This document shows positions 33,657 to 41,860 of a DNA stretch of 64,000 bases, piece after piece. Both the position numbers and the translations under genes were made by a program. The notes under the pieces are model-generated. The model searched no databases and had not been told where the DNA came from. It saw only the letters and a list, made by a program, of their open reading frames with translations. The first letter of the stretch is position 1, and each line of letters opens with the position of its first letter. The stretch comes from Isoptericola halotolerans (GTDB lineage Bacteria; Actinomycetota; Actinomycetes; Actinomycetales; Cellulomonadaceae), in NCBI RefSeq assembly GCF_003003075.1, contig NZ_PVTX01000001.1, forward strand, positions 124,001-188,000. Direction: 5' to 3'.

Positions 33657-33759
33657 CCTTACAGAAACGTGCAGATGGACGCCAGAGCGCGCCGCGGGAC
33701 CGATGCGGGATCATGGCGCACGGAACCTGGCCGAACCCAAGTGGAAGGTGGCCCCGAGC

Positions 33760-34668
33760 ATGACCTCGATCGTGGTCGTCGGCTCCGTCAACGCCGACCT
33801 CGTCGCCCGCGTCCCCACCCACCCCGCGCCGGGCGAGACGGTGCTCGCCGACAGCATGACCGTGCTGCCCGGTGGCAAGGGCGCCAACCAGGCGGTGGTC
33901 GCGGCACGCCTCGGCGGCGACGTGGCGCTGGTGGGCGCGGTCGGCACCGACGCCTTCGCCGCCGCAGCGCTCCCCGGGCTGCGGCGCGCCGGGGTGGACC
34001 TCACCGCCGTCGCGACGGTCCCCGGACCCACCGGCGTCGCCCTGGTCTCGGTGGACGACGACGGCGAGAACGTCATCGTCGTCGTCCCCGGTGCGAACGG
34101 CTCGGTCGACGCGGCCGCGGTGCAGCGGCACGCCCGGCTCGTGGCGGGCGCCGCCGTCGTCGTCGTCCAGGGCGAGATCCCCACCGCGGGGACCGAGGCC
34201 GCAGCCCGCGCCGCCACGGGGCGCGTGCTGCTCAACCTCGCGCCGGTGGTCCCCGTGGTCCGTGAGGTGCTGGCGCTCGCCGACCCGCTCGTCGTCAACG
34301 CCGGCGAGGCCTGGCGGCTGCTCACCGAGGCGGGGCGGGCCGTGCCCGAGGGCGAACCCTTCGGCGTCGTCGAGCGCCTGCGCGAGCTCGGGCCACGGTC
34401 CGTGGTGCTCACCCTCGGCGGTGCGGGCGCGGTCGCCCTCGACGGGGACGACGACGCCGGCCCGGTCGTCGTGCCGGCGCCCACGGTCGACGTCGTGGAC
34501 ACCACGGGCGCCGGCGACGCGTTCGTCGGGGCGCTGGCCTGGCGGCTCGCCCAGGGCGACGGCCTCGCGGACGCGGTGCGCACCGCCGTGCGGGTCGGAG
34601 CGTTCTCCGTCACGACCCACGGGGCGCAGCCGTCGTTCCCGACGGCCGACGACGAGCTGCCGGTGTGA
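33760..34668 (+). CDS. rbsK: Ribokinase
   Basis: 302 residues from ATG 33760. PfkB/ribokinase family: N-terminal signature VVVGSVNADLVARVP, substrate segment LPGGKGANQAVVAARLGG, and the C-terminal ATP/anion-hole motif DTTGAGDAFVGALAW containing the catalytic Asp. Length matches RbsK. It should phosphorylate D-ribose to ribose 5-phosphate in the cytoplasm. No ribose transporter or nucleoside hydrolase is adjacent. The amylase gene is divergent. Confidence 0.92.
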   Translation: MTSIVVVGSVNADLVARVPTHPAPGETVLADSMTVLPGGKGANQAVVAARLGGDVALVGAVGTDAFAAAALPGLRRAGVDLTAVATVPGPTGVALVSVDDDGENVIVVVPGANGSVDAAAVQRHARLVAGAAVVVVQGEIPTAGTEAAARAATGRVLLNLAPVVPVVREVLALADPLVVNAGEAWRLLTEAGRAVPEGEPFGVVERLRELGPRSVVLTLGGAGAVALDGDDDAGPVVVPAPTVDVVDTTGAGDAFVGALAWRLAQGDGLADAVRTAVRVGAFSVTTHGAQPSFPTADDELPV

Positions 34669-34671
34669 CCC

Positions 34672-35334
34672 TCAGCCGCCCTGCGTGACGCTGCCGTCGG
34701 CCAGGTCCACCAGGTGGTCCTCCTCGACGTCGTCCCGGGTCAGGATCGAGACGCTCCAGCGTGCCTGGCTGCCGTCGGCGTCGAGGTCGGCGTCCTCCAG
34801 GGTGCCGCCCGACTGCCCGACGACGCGCTGGATCGCCTCGGCCAGGCCCACCGTCGCGCCGTCCAGGGCGTCGCGGTCCTCGGAGTCCAGGTCGTCCTCC
34901 GCGGTGGCGAGCACCTCCGTGCCGGCGCCGTCCACCGTGACCTCGACCGTGCCGCCGTCCACCGCCACGTCGACCTCCCAGGACGTGGCCGCGTCGTCGT
35001 CGTCGATCGCGAAGGCGGTCCCGCCGGCCTCGGACTCCGCGGTCGCCAGGGCCGCGAGCGCCGTCGTGGTCCGGTCGCCGATCCCCTCGGCCGCAGCTTC
35101 GTCCCCGGAGCCGGAGCCTTCGGACGCGTCCGCGGCGCCGTCGCCTTCGGCGGCGTCGTCGCTCTCGTCGGCCGGTGCGTCGGTGGCCGGTGCGTCGTCC
35201 GTGGGTGCGGCGGGGGCGGTGCTGCCGTCGGTGGAGGCGTCGTCGGGCGCGTCGTCCGAGCAGGCGGCGAGCGTCAGGCCGAGCGTCAGGGCGATGGCGG
35301 CGAGCCCGGCGGTGCGGGCGGTGCGGTGCGTCAT
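34672..35334 (-). CDS. PepSY-like lipoprotein A
   Basis: 220 residues from ATG 35334. Lipoprotein signal ending LTLAAC, then a long disordered acidic linker (about residues 25-85) and two beta-alpha PepSY-like units: TALAALATAESEAGGTAFAIDDDD...SWEVDVAVDGGTVEVTVD and LAEAIQRVVGQSGGTLEDADLD...WSVSILT. It should sit on the outer face of the membrane. PepSY domains often inhibit proteases or modulate envelope proteins. It resembles lipoprotein B (38138-38731) closely in design. Stop is three bases from the convergent rbsK stop. Confidence 0.82.
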   Translation of the reverse strand: MTHRTARTAGLAAIALTLGLTLAACSDDAPDDASTDGSTAPAAPTDDAPATDAPADESDDAAEGDGAADASEGSGSGDEAAAEGIGDRTTTALAALATAESEAGGTAFAIDDDDAATSWEVDVAVDGGTVEVTVDGAGTEVLATAEDDLDSEDRDALDGATVGLAEAIQRVVGQSGGTLEDADLDADGSQARWSVSILTRDDVEEDHLVDLADGSVTQGG

Positions 35335-35410
35335 GGGTCCATCCTGACGGTCCGGTGCGGGTGAGTGGGAGAGCGGCGTGCTCGTCGGGGATGTCGGTGA
35401 TACTGGAGGC

Positions 35411-36295
35411 ATGGCGTCCGCCACGAAGTCGTTGGAGCAGCTGCGCGCCCGGGTCGGCGATGCCCTCTTCCTGAAGGTCGCCGGCCCTGACGGTCATGCC
35501 GCGCGCGACCGTATCCACCTCACGCCCGGTCCTCGCTGGTTCGCGGCCGGGAGCCCCGTCCGGCGGGTCCACGCGGACGCCGCGACGTTCGTGGGCGGGC
35601 TGCGCGCGCTGCTCCTGCAGTCCCTGCACCCGCTGGCCATGGCGGGCGTCGCGGGGCACTCCGGGTTCCGCGGCGACCCGTGGGGGCGGCTCGCCCGCAC
35701 CTCGACGTTCCTGGCCACGACGACGTTCGCGACGGCCGACGACGCCCAGGAGATGGTCGACCGGGTGCGCGCGGTGCACGAGCGGGTGCGGGGCAAGGCG
35801 CCCGACGGGCGCCCGTACCGCGCGAGCGACCCGCACCTGCTCTCGTGGGTGCACGCCGCCGAGGCGGACTCGTTCCTGACCGCCCACCAGCGCTACGGCG
35901 AGCGGCGGCTGACGCCGGCCGAGGCCGACGAGTACGTGGCCCAGTCGGGACGCGTGGCCCGGGCGCTGGGGGCCCAGGACGTGCCGCAGACCGTGGCAGA
36001 GCTCGCAGCGGTCCTCGAGGGCTACCGGCCCGAGCTCGAGGCGACGCCCGCGGCGCTCGACACCGCGCACTTCCTCCTGCGGGAGCCGCCGCTGCCCCGC
36101 GCGGTCCGCCCGCCCTACCGGTTGCTCGCGGCGGGGGCCGTGTCCCTGCTGCCCGCCTGGGCGCGCGACGAGCTGCAGGTCGACACCTGGTTCGCCCGCA
36201 CCTGCGGGGGCCCGGCCGGGGCGCTCGCCGTCCGGGGCATCCGCTGGGGTCTCGGCCCTGCCGAGAGCAGGGACCGCCACGGCGAACCGGTGTGA
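35411..36295 (+). CDS. MpaB/DUF2236-family oxygenase-like protein
   Basis: 294 residues from ATG 35411. The conserved core of the family is visible: LLLQSLHPLAMAGVAGHSGFRGDPWGRLARTSTF, followed by WVHAAEADSFLTAHQRYG and, near the C-terminus, LPAWARDELQV. The His residues of the HP..HS and VHA motifs are the haem ligands proposed for relatives such as latex-clearing protein and MpaB. Probably cytoplasmic. Substrate unknown. In this high-GC group such genes are common and stand alone. Confidence 0.85.
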   Translation: MASATKSLEQLRARVGDALFLKVAGPDGHAARDRIHLTPGPRWFAAGSPVRRVHADAATFVGGLRALLLQSLHPLAMAGVAGHSGFRGDPWGRLARTSTFLATTTFATADDAQEMVDRVRAVHERVRGKAPDGRPYRASDPHLLSWVHAAEADSFLTAHQRYGERRLTPAEADEYVAQSGRVARALGAQDVPQTVAELAAVLEGYRPELEATPAALDTAHFLLREPPLPRAVRPPYRLLAAGAVSLLPAWARDELQVDTWFARTCGGPAGALAVRGIRWGLGPAESRDRHGEPV

Positions 36296-36455
36296 TCTCC
36301 GGCGTCCGGACGCCACCGGTGCGCACCGTCCACCTGCTGTTCACCCCGGCGCCGCCGGACCGCCATCCGGGCGACGCCTCGATGCCACGGTGCGGCGCGA
36401 TGATCGGTGATCCCCGGGCCGCCGGGCCCGGGACGACGACGTCGTGAGGATGGCC

Positions 36456-36929
36456 ATGGGCACCGTCTGGATCGAGAAGCGCAAGCCCTGCGGCCGCGTG
36501 CGCCGCACCTGGTCGGCCGAGGTCCTCGGTGCGGACGTGTGGGGCGACTGGTTCTCGGTGCCCGACGAGGGCGGGGTGCTCCTGCTCCCGCTCGCCGACC
36601 CGTGGGTCGCCTGGTTCGGCGCTGACGGCGGTGTCCGCGTCGACGTCGCCACCACCGTCGTGGCCGCCGCGCCCGTCAGCTCGTTCGTCGACCTCGACGT
36701 GGACGTCGAACGGCACGCCGACGGCTCCGTGCACATGCTCGACGCCGCGGACCTCCTGCACCGGGCGCCGTCGTACCCCCGCCCCTGGGTGGAGTTGGCC
36801 TGGGAGGCGTGGCACGACGTCGCGCGCGACGTCGGCGACCGCGTCGAACCGTTCGGGACCGCGCCCGACCTCTGGCTGCGGCGTGCCGCCCGTGCGGCCC
36901 GACCGTCGGCGGGCGTCCTGTCCGCCTGA
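36456..36929 (+). CDS. DUF402-like protein
   Basis: 157 residues from ATG 36456, preferred over in-frame GTG 36444 and ATG 36450 because GAGG lies at the right distance. The segment SFVDLDVDVERHADGSVHMLDAADLLHRAP followed by a helix (WVELAWEAWHDVARDV) resembles the DUF402 barrel, whose members include nucleoside phosphatases with acidic metal sites. Several Trp residues. Assignment tentative. Confidence 0.65.
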   Translation: MGTVWIEKRKPCGRVRRTWSAEVLGADVWGDWFSVPDEGGVLLLPLADPWVAWFGADGGVRVDVATTVVAAAPVSSFVDLDVDVERHADGSVHMLDAADLLHRAPSYPRPWVELAWEAWHDVARDVGDRVEPFGTAPDLWLRRAARAARPSAGVLSA

Positions 36930-36985
36930 CCGCCCGACCTCACGAACCGGGGGCGAGCGCGGCGGACGGGTGCGAGCCTGGCTCG

Positions 36986-38089
36986 ATGAACAGTCCGCAC
37001 CGCACCACGTCGGGCCTGTGGAGCGACCGGCTCGGCCGCCCCGCGACCCGTGCCGCCCAGGTGCTCCTCCTGCTCGCCCTGGCCTCGTGCGTCGTGTTCG
37101 CCCTGACGCGCCTGTCGTTGCTCGTGATCCCCGTGCTCATCGCGCTCATCCTCGCGGCGGCGCTCGCTCCGGTGGTCCGCTTCCTGCGGCGGCACGGGTG
37201 GCACCCGCTGCTCGCGACGTGGGCGACGCTCGTCGGCGGCCTGAGCCTCCTCGGGCTCGTGCTGTGGCTGGTCGGCCGGGAGTTCGGCGACGAGTGGTCC
37301 ACCCTCGTGGGGGAGGCCGGGCGCGGCCTGGACGAGCTCGAGCGGTTCGTCACCGACGGCCCGCTGAACATCAGCCCGGAGCAGCTCGAGTCGCTGCGCC
37401 AGACGGCCACCGACGCGCTGACGAGCGACGCCGCGCAGTCCGGTGCGCTCCGCGGCGCGACGGCCGCCGTCGAGGCCGTCGCCGGCCTCTTCCTCGGGCT
37501 GGTGGTCCTGTTCTTCCTGCTCAAGGACGGCCGCCGCATCTACACGTTCCTGCTGACGCCGCTGCAGGAGCCGACGCGGGAGCGTGCCCTGCGGGTCGGC
37601 GAACGTTCGGTCGACGTCCTCGGCGGGTATCTCCGCGGCACGGCCATCGTCGCGACGGTCGACGCCGTCGCGATCGGCATCGGGCTGCTCATCATCGGCG
37701 TCCCGCTCGTCCTGCCGCTCGCCGCGACCGTGTTCCTCGGTGCTTTCATCCCGCTGATCGGGGCGGTGCTCGCCGGGGCGCTGGCCGCCCTGGTGACGCT
37801 CGTGACGAACGGTCCCTTGGCGGCGCTGATCGTGGTCGGGCTCGTGATCGCCGTGAACCAGCTCGAGGGCGACCTGCTCGCCCCGGTCGTCATGGGCCAC
37901 GTGCTGTCGCTGCACCCGCTCGCAGTGCTCCTCGCGCTGACGGCGGGCACCATCCTCGCCGGACTCGTCGGCGCCCTGCTCGCGGTGCCGATCGCCGCCG
38001 TCGGCTGGGCGGCGCTCAAGGAGTGGAACGCGACGGCGCCGCCGGGCGAGAAGCTGGTGACGACCACGCCACCGGCCGACGACGCCTGA
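36986..38089 (+). CDS. AI-2E family (PerM/YdiK) transporter
   Basis: 367 residues from ATG 36986. Eight hydrophobic segments, with the family layout of two N-terminal helices, a soluble helical insert (EWSTLVGEAGRGLDELERF to about residue 160), and a C-terminal block containing GGYLRGTAIVATVDAVAIGIGL, PLAATVFLGAFIPLIGAVLAG and NQLEGDLLAPVVMGHVLSLHPLAVL. The last is the conserved motif of the family. Members export AI-2 or other solutes; the substrate here is not known. Three short tandem repeats follow the stop. Confidence 0.9.
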   Translation: MNSPHRTTSGLWSDRLGRPATRAAQVLLLLALASCVVFALTRLSLLVIPVLIALILAAALAPVVRFLRRHGWHPLLATWATLVGGLSLLGLVLWLVGREFGDEWSTLVGEAGRGLDELERFVTDGPLNISPEQLESLRQTATDALTSDAAQSGALRGATAAVEAVAGLFLGLVVLFFLLKDGRRIYTFLLTPLQEPTRERALRVGERSVDVLGGYLRGTAIVATVDAVAIGIGLLIIGVPLVLPLAATVFLGAFIPLIGAVLAGALAALVTLVTNGPLAALIVVGLVIAVNQLEGDLLAPVVMGHVLSLHPLAVLLALTAGTILAGLVGALLAVPIAAVGWAALKEWNATAPPGEKLVTTTPPADDA

Positions 38090-38098
38090 GCCGCGGCC

Positions 38099-38140
38099 CT
38101 CGGCGCCTCAGACCTCGGCGCCTCAGACCTCGGCGCCTCA
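38099..38140. repeat. Short tandem repeat CTCGGCGCCTCAGAC
   Basis: Two complete 15-base copies (38099-38113, 38114-38128) and a third of 12 bases (38129-38140), which runs into the stop codon of lipoprotein B on the other strand. Each unit contains GGCGCC, so the array can also fold. Confidence 0.8.
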
Positions 38141-38731
38141 CTCGTCGCCGGTCAGCTCGCCGGTCTCGAGGTGGACGCGGTAGTCGACGTCGTCGCCCTG
38201 CTCGTCCACCGTCACGGACCAGTGGGGGTCGTCGAGCTCCGCCTCCTCGAGCGTGCCTCCGGAGAACGCCAGGACCCGGTCGATCGCGTCCGGGAGGGCG
38301 AACGCCGCGTCGTCGACCGCGCTCCGGTCGTCGACGTCCAGGTCGCCGTCGCCGGTGCTCAGGACGTCGCCGTCGGCGTTCACCTCGACCTGCACGGTCC
38401 TGTCGTCGACCGCCACGTCGACCTCCCAGACGGACGCGCCGGCGCCCTCGACCGCGTACGCCGTGCCGCCGGCGTCGTCCTCCGCGACGGCGATCGCGCG
38501 CAGCGCGGCGGCGTTCGGCTCGGCCGCCCCCGGGCTCCCGCTCGGGTCCTCGCTGGCGTCGGTGTCCGGGGAGCTCGTGGGGCCGGTGGTCTGCGACGGG
38601 CTGCCGGCCAGGAACTCCTCGTCACCGGGGGTGGCGGGGTTGCTGTCGCCGCCGCTGCAGGCGGCGAGGCCGAGCACGAGGGCCAGGGCGAGGCCGGGAG
38701 CCGCGGTGCGGCGGAAGCTGTGGATCGTCAT
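38138..38731 (-). CDS. PepSY-like lipoprotein B
   Basis: 197 residues from ATG 38731. Signal peptide with lipobox LAAC, a Ser/Pro/Asp-rich linker to about residue 70, then two PepSY-like units: ALRAIAVAEDDAGGTAYAVEGAG...VWEVDVAVDDRTVQVEVN and LPDAIDRVLAFSGGTLEEAELDD...HWSVTV. Sequence pattern and length match lipoprotein A at 34672-35334, so these are paralogues 3 kb apart. The divergent TipA-like regulator starts 78 bases away. Confidence 0.82.
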   Translation of the reverse strand: MTIHSFRRTAAPGLALALVLGLAACSGGDSNPATPGDEEFLAGSPSQTTGPTSSPDTDASEDPSGSPGAAEPNAAALRAIAVAEDDAGGTAYAVEGAGASVWEVDVAVDDRTVQVEVNADGDVLSTGDGDLDVDDRSAVDDAAFALPDAIDRVLAFSGGTLEEAELDDPHWSVTVDEQGDDVDYRVHLETGELTGDE

Positions 38732-38772
38732 ACGTCGATCTTGCGGCGGTCCGGTTGCCGTCGCACGAGCAC

Positions 38773-38802
38773 TTGCGCTTGACGCAGCGTCAACCTCTAC
38801 CG
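38773..38802 (+). promoter_or_regulatory. MerR-type promoter of the tipA-like gene
   Basis: -35 TTGCGC (38773-38778), 18-base spacer, -10 CTACCG (38797-38802). The spacer holds a perfect palindrome TTGACGC-A-GCGTCAA (38779-38793), the arrangement used by MerR activators. Transcription should start at or next to the ATG (38810), giving a leaderless message. Confidence 0.65.
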
Positions 38803-38809
38803 TCGAGTC

Positions 38810-39568
38810 ATGACCAGTTCGATCCAGGACGTCGCCCGGCTCGCCGGCGTCTCGAGCCGCACCCTGCGCCACTACGACCAGATCGGCCTCCTGCCGCCGT
38901 CGGGCACCGGGCACGGCGGGCTGCGCTACTACGACGACGGCGCGATCCGCCGTCTGCAGCGCATCCTGCTCCTGCGCGACCTCGGGCTGCCGCTCGACCA
39001 GATCGCCCAGGTGCTCGACGAGCAGACCGACGAGGCCGACGCCCTGCGCCGCCACCTCAACGTGCTGCGCCGCGAGCGCGGGCGGCTCGAGCGGCAGCTG
39101 GCGTCCGTGGAACGAACGTTGACCGCACTGACGGAAGGAAGGCCGATCATGGCCGAGGAGATGCTCGACGGATTCGACCACACCCAGTACAAGGACGAGG
39201 TGACCGAGCGCTGGGGCGCCGACGCCTACGCGACGTCCGACGCCTGGTGGCGCGGGCTCGGCGCGGAGGGACAGGCCGCCTGGAAGGCCCGGCTCGACGA
39301 CCTCAGCGGCGCGTGGGCCGCCGCGGCCGAGCGGGGCGTCGACCCGACCTCCGACGACGGGCAGGCGCTCGCCGCCCGCCACGTCGCGTGGCTCGGGTCG
39401 GTCCCCGGCACGCCGGGATCCGACGTCGGCCGCCCGCCGAAGGAGTACGTCGTCGGCCTGGCCGAGATGTACGTGGCGGATGAGCGGTTCGCCGCGAACT
39501 ACGGCGGCACCCAGGGCGCGAGCTTCGTGCGCGACGCGCTGGTCGCCTACGCGGAGCGGGAGCTGTAG
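38810..39568 (+). CDS. TipAL-like MerR regulator with TipAS effector domain
   Basis: 252 residues, almost the length of Streptomyces TipAL. N-terminal MerR domain (SIQDVARLAGVSSRTLRHYDQIGLLPPS), dimerisation coil (LRRHLNVLRRERGRLERQLASVE), then the TipAS globin-like helical domain from about residue 114 (FDHTQYKDEVTERWGADAYATSDAWWRGL; KEYVVGLAEMYVADERFAANYGG). In Streptomyces TipAS binds thiopeptide antibiotics and holds them through a cysteine. This protein has no cysteine at all, so any ligand must bind non-covalently. A strong internal ribosome site precedes Met114, as in TipA. Probably a multidrug-type sensor activating its own promoter. Confidence 0.9.
   Translation: MTSSIQDVARLAGVSSRTLRHYDQIGLLPPSGTGHGGLRYYDDGAIRRLQRILLLRDLGLPLDQIAQVLDEQTDEADALRRHLNVLRRERGRLERQLASVERTLTALTEGRPIMAEEMLDGFDHTQYKDEVTERWGADAYATSDAWWRGLGAEGQAAWKARLDDLSGAWAAAAERGVDPTSDDGQALAARHVAWLGSVPGTPGSDVGRPPKEYVVGLAEMYVADERFAANYGGTQGASFVRDALVAYAEREL
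39133..39151 (+). promoter_or_regulatory. Internal ribosome site for a separate TipAS-like protein
   Basis: GGAAGGAAGG (39133-39142) lies six bases before an in-frame ATG (39149-39151). Starting there yields a 139-residue protein consisting only of the effector domain, equal to the TipAS form made by alternative initiation in Streptomyces. Confidence 0.7.
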
Positions 39569-39595
39569 GCGTCGCGGTCGCGGGTAGCTGCCGCG

Positions 39596-40321
39596 TCAGT
39601 ACGAGCCGCGGACGTCCGGCGGGGTCGTGGCGAGCAGAGACTTCAGGGCATCGAGCCCTTCGCCCGCGAGAGTCTGCTCAAGGGTCGCATCGTCGGCGTG
39701 GGTCGGCCCGCGGCGTTCCTGCGCGGGTGAGACGAGCTCGCCCATCTCCTCGCCGTTGCCGATGATCCCGTCGTCGAACGGCACGACGGCATCGAGTCCG
39801 AGAGCGTTCCAGCGTGCCGGATAGGGTTCCGGCTCATCGGGGACTTCGGGCATCCAGAAGAGGGCGAAGACGTAGGAGTGGCCGACCTCGAGTCGGGGGG
39901 TGTCCTCGGCGACCATCGGGGACCTGTCTCCGTCGGTCAGGGTCCACCCCATGCCTGGCATCGAGAACTCGCCCTCGGGCGGCCCGTGCGCTGGGTCGTC
40001 CGCCGACCAGACGACCTCGTCCGCCTGCAGCGTGAGCGAGCGGCCGACCGAGCCCTCGCCCGTGTCCTCCTCGTGATCACCTCGGGGCATCTCGCGCTCG
40101 GAGGTCACGGTGGCCACGACCACGTGGTCCGCGTAGGTGACCCAGTCCGCGGCGCTGTCGTTCGGGTACGGTTCCGCGCCGTGAATCGCGGTGCCGGGGG
40201 ACGTCGCTGCACAGCCGGTGACGAGGCCCATGACGAGCACGAGTGCGATGGTGGTCGACGATCTCTGCGTGTCCAAGGTCCTGCCCGCGTCCGTCGGCGT
40301 GGTGTTCTTTGCCCCGAACAT
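39596..40321 (-). CDS. Lipoprotein of unknown function
   Basis: 241 residues from ATG 40321. Signal peptide with hydrophobic core STTIALVLVMGLVTGCAA and lipobox VTGC. The mature part starts with a segment DWVTYADHVVVATVTSERE and has later strands (HSYVFALFWMPEVPDEP). The composition is lower in Arg/Ala bias than neighbouring shadows, which supports it as coding. No family recognised. Lipid-anchored on the outside of the membrane. Confidence 0.75.
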   Translation of the reverse strand: MFGAKNTTPTDAGRTLDTQRSSTTIALVLVMGLVTGCAATSPGTAIHGAEPYPNDSAADWVTYADHVVVATVTSEREMPRGDHEEDTGEGSVGRSLTLQADEVVWSADDPAHGPPEGEFSMPGMGWTLTDGDRSPMVAEDTPRLEVGHSYVFALFWMPEVPDEPEPYPARWNALGLDAVVPFDDGIIGNGEEMGELVSPAQERRGPTHADDATLEQTLAGEGLDALKSLLATTPPDVRGSY

Positions 40322-40390
40322 GTCGCGTGCGTGCAGGTTCTTGCTGCTGCGAGCGGATGGCGGTCGTGGAGACCGTGTGAGACTGACCCG

Positions 40391-40816
40391 GTGAGCGAGA
40401 ACTGGGCCCGGCAGCGCACCGAGGCCGCCCGGGAGCACGCTGCGCGGCTCGCCGCCCGGCAGGACGCCGAGCACGCCCGCGCCGAGCAGCTGCTCGCCGA
40501 CTTCGTCGGCCGTGCCCGCGCCGCTGGCCTCGAGCCCGAGCCGTTGCAGGTCAAGGGGTACGGCGGGCGCGGCACCGCGCGGACGCCGCTGCACGGCTGG
40601 TACCTGCGCACGGACCGGACCGCCGCGGTGGCCGTGGACGGCAGCTTCTACGTCCTGACGGCGCCGCTGGGACTGCTCGACCGGGTCCGCGGTGTCCGTC
40701 CTGCGCCGAGCCGCCCGCCCCTGGTGCTCGGTGCAGGCGGCAAGGACGGCGACTCCATCGACCTCGTCGACGCCCTGGAGCGGCTGCTGCCCGGCTGGCA
40801 GGACGACTCGGCGTAG
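40391..40816 (+). CDS. Hypothetical cytoplasmic protein
   Basis: 141 residues from GTG 40391. An N-terminal charged helix (WARQRTEAAREHAARLAARQDAEHARAEQLLADFV) is followed by a beta-rich part (LHGWYLRTDRTAAVAVDGSFYVLTAP) and a helical end (DLVDALERLLPGWQ). No signal or membrane segment. No function can be assigned. It diverges from the lipoprotein at 39596-40321 by 69 bases. Confidence 0.75.
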   Translation: MSENWARQRTEAAREHAARLAARQDAEHARAEQLLADFVGRARAAGLEPEPLQVKGYGGRGTARTPLHGWYLRTDRTAAVAVDGSFYVLTAPLGLLDRVRGVRPAPSRPPLVLGAGGKDGDSIDLVDALERLLPGWQDDSA

Positions 40817-40930
40817 CTCTCGGTCACGCATCGCCCCCTGACGCGCGACGCCGCGCTACGTCGCGTCGAGCGCCGAGCGGAGTGCCCGGACCCAGTCGTC
40901 GAACGCGTCGAGGTGGGCGTCGTGCGAGGC

Positions 40931-41860
40931 TCAGGCACCGATCGTCGCGTCGATCAGCCCACCGACCGCCGCGGTGGCCAGGTAGCCCACCGCGCGCCCG
41001 TCCACCACGGCGGCCGCCGCGTGGTGGCCCGGTGCCGCGTTGTCCACCAGCAGGATCTCGACCTCCCGAGCCCCCGCGAGCGGGAACCTGACCGCGTCCA
41101 GGTCGTGCAGCGCGAGGAGGTCCGCGGGGTCCCGGACCGCGACCCACCGGTCCACGGGCTCGGGCCAGGTGAGGGGACCGGCCGTGCGCAGCGCGTCCCG
41201 CACCGCCCGGATCGCGAGCGGCGAGCCCAGGGTCAGCAGCAGCGGCACCTGCGCACCGGCCGCGGCCGCCGAGCGCAGCACCTCGTACGCGACCACGGAC
41301 CCGAACGAGTGCGCGACCACGACGGCCGGCTCGTCACCGACGAGAGCGTCGGCCACGCCGTCGTCGATCGCCGCCCGCACCCGGGGATCGACCAGGTACC
41401 GGTGGACGTCCCGCGCGAACAGCAGCACGGCGGCGCCGCTCAGGCCGGGCACGAACCGGTCGATCGCCGCCAGCACCCGCGCCAGGGCCTCGGCGAGCGC
41501 GTCGGTGACCGCGCCCTCGGCGCGGACGTCAGCCCCGTCGTCGGGCCCGACGGCGGCACCCGCCTCGGGCGGCGCGCCCGCGGCAGCGAGCACCTCCCGG
41601 GCCACGTCCAGCACGAACCGCAGCTCACCGTCTTCCTGCCGGCCGAGCCCGTGGGTGGTGACGGGCGGCCCGGTCGGCCCGTCGACGAGCCCCGCGAGGG
41701 TGTCGCCGTAGTACACGAACGTCGCGTCGCCGTCCGCCACGCGCAGCGACGACCCGGCCGTCGCGAGACCGCGGTGGAGCGTCTCGAGCCAGACCGCCTC
41801 GAGGGCCTCCGGGTCGCGGCCGCCGGTGTCGCGGCCATGGAGCAGCACGAGCCGGGTCAT
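40931..41860 (-). CDS. Alpha/beta-hydrolase-like protein (probable serine esterase)
   Basis: 309 residues; ATG 41860 overlaps the D-amino-acid oxidase stop by four bases. The N-terminus MTRLVLLHGRDTGG supplies a typical strand and oxyanion turn; VVVAHSFGSVVAYEVL is a nucleophile elbow (HSFGS), and the His may lie in NAAPGHHAAAAV near the end. Asp candidate in VRDPADLLALHD. It looks like a lipase- or PGAP1-like fold of the kind found in effector or phospholipase-type proteins. Substrate unknown. Coupled with the oxidase gene. Confidence 0.75.
   Translation of the reverse strand: MTRLVLLHGRDTGGRDPEALEAVWLETLHRGLATAGSSLRVADGDATFVYYGDTLAGLVDGPTGPPVTTHGLGRQEDGELRFVLDVAREVLAAAGAPPEAGAAVGPDDGADVRAEGAVTDALAEALARVLAAIDRFVPGLSGAAVLLFARDVHRYLVDPRVRAAIDDGVADALVGDEPAVVVAHSFGSVVAYEVLRSAAAAGAQVPLLLTLGSPLAIRAVRDALRTAGPLTWPEPVDRWVAVRDPADLLALHDLDAVRFPLAGAREVEILLVDNAAPGHHAAAAVVDGRAVGYLATAAVGGLIDATIGA

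Noticed and set aside
40817-40930. Intergenic region checked for terminator or small gene
   Set aside because: Only weak, broken pairing and no frame with a start and ribosome site.
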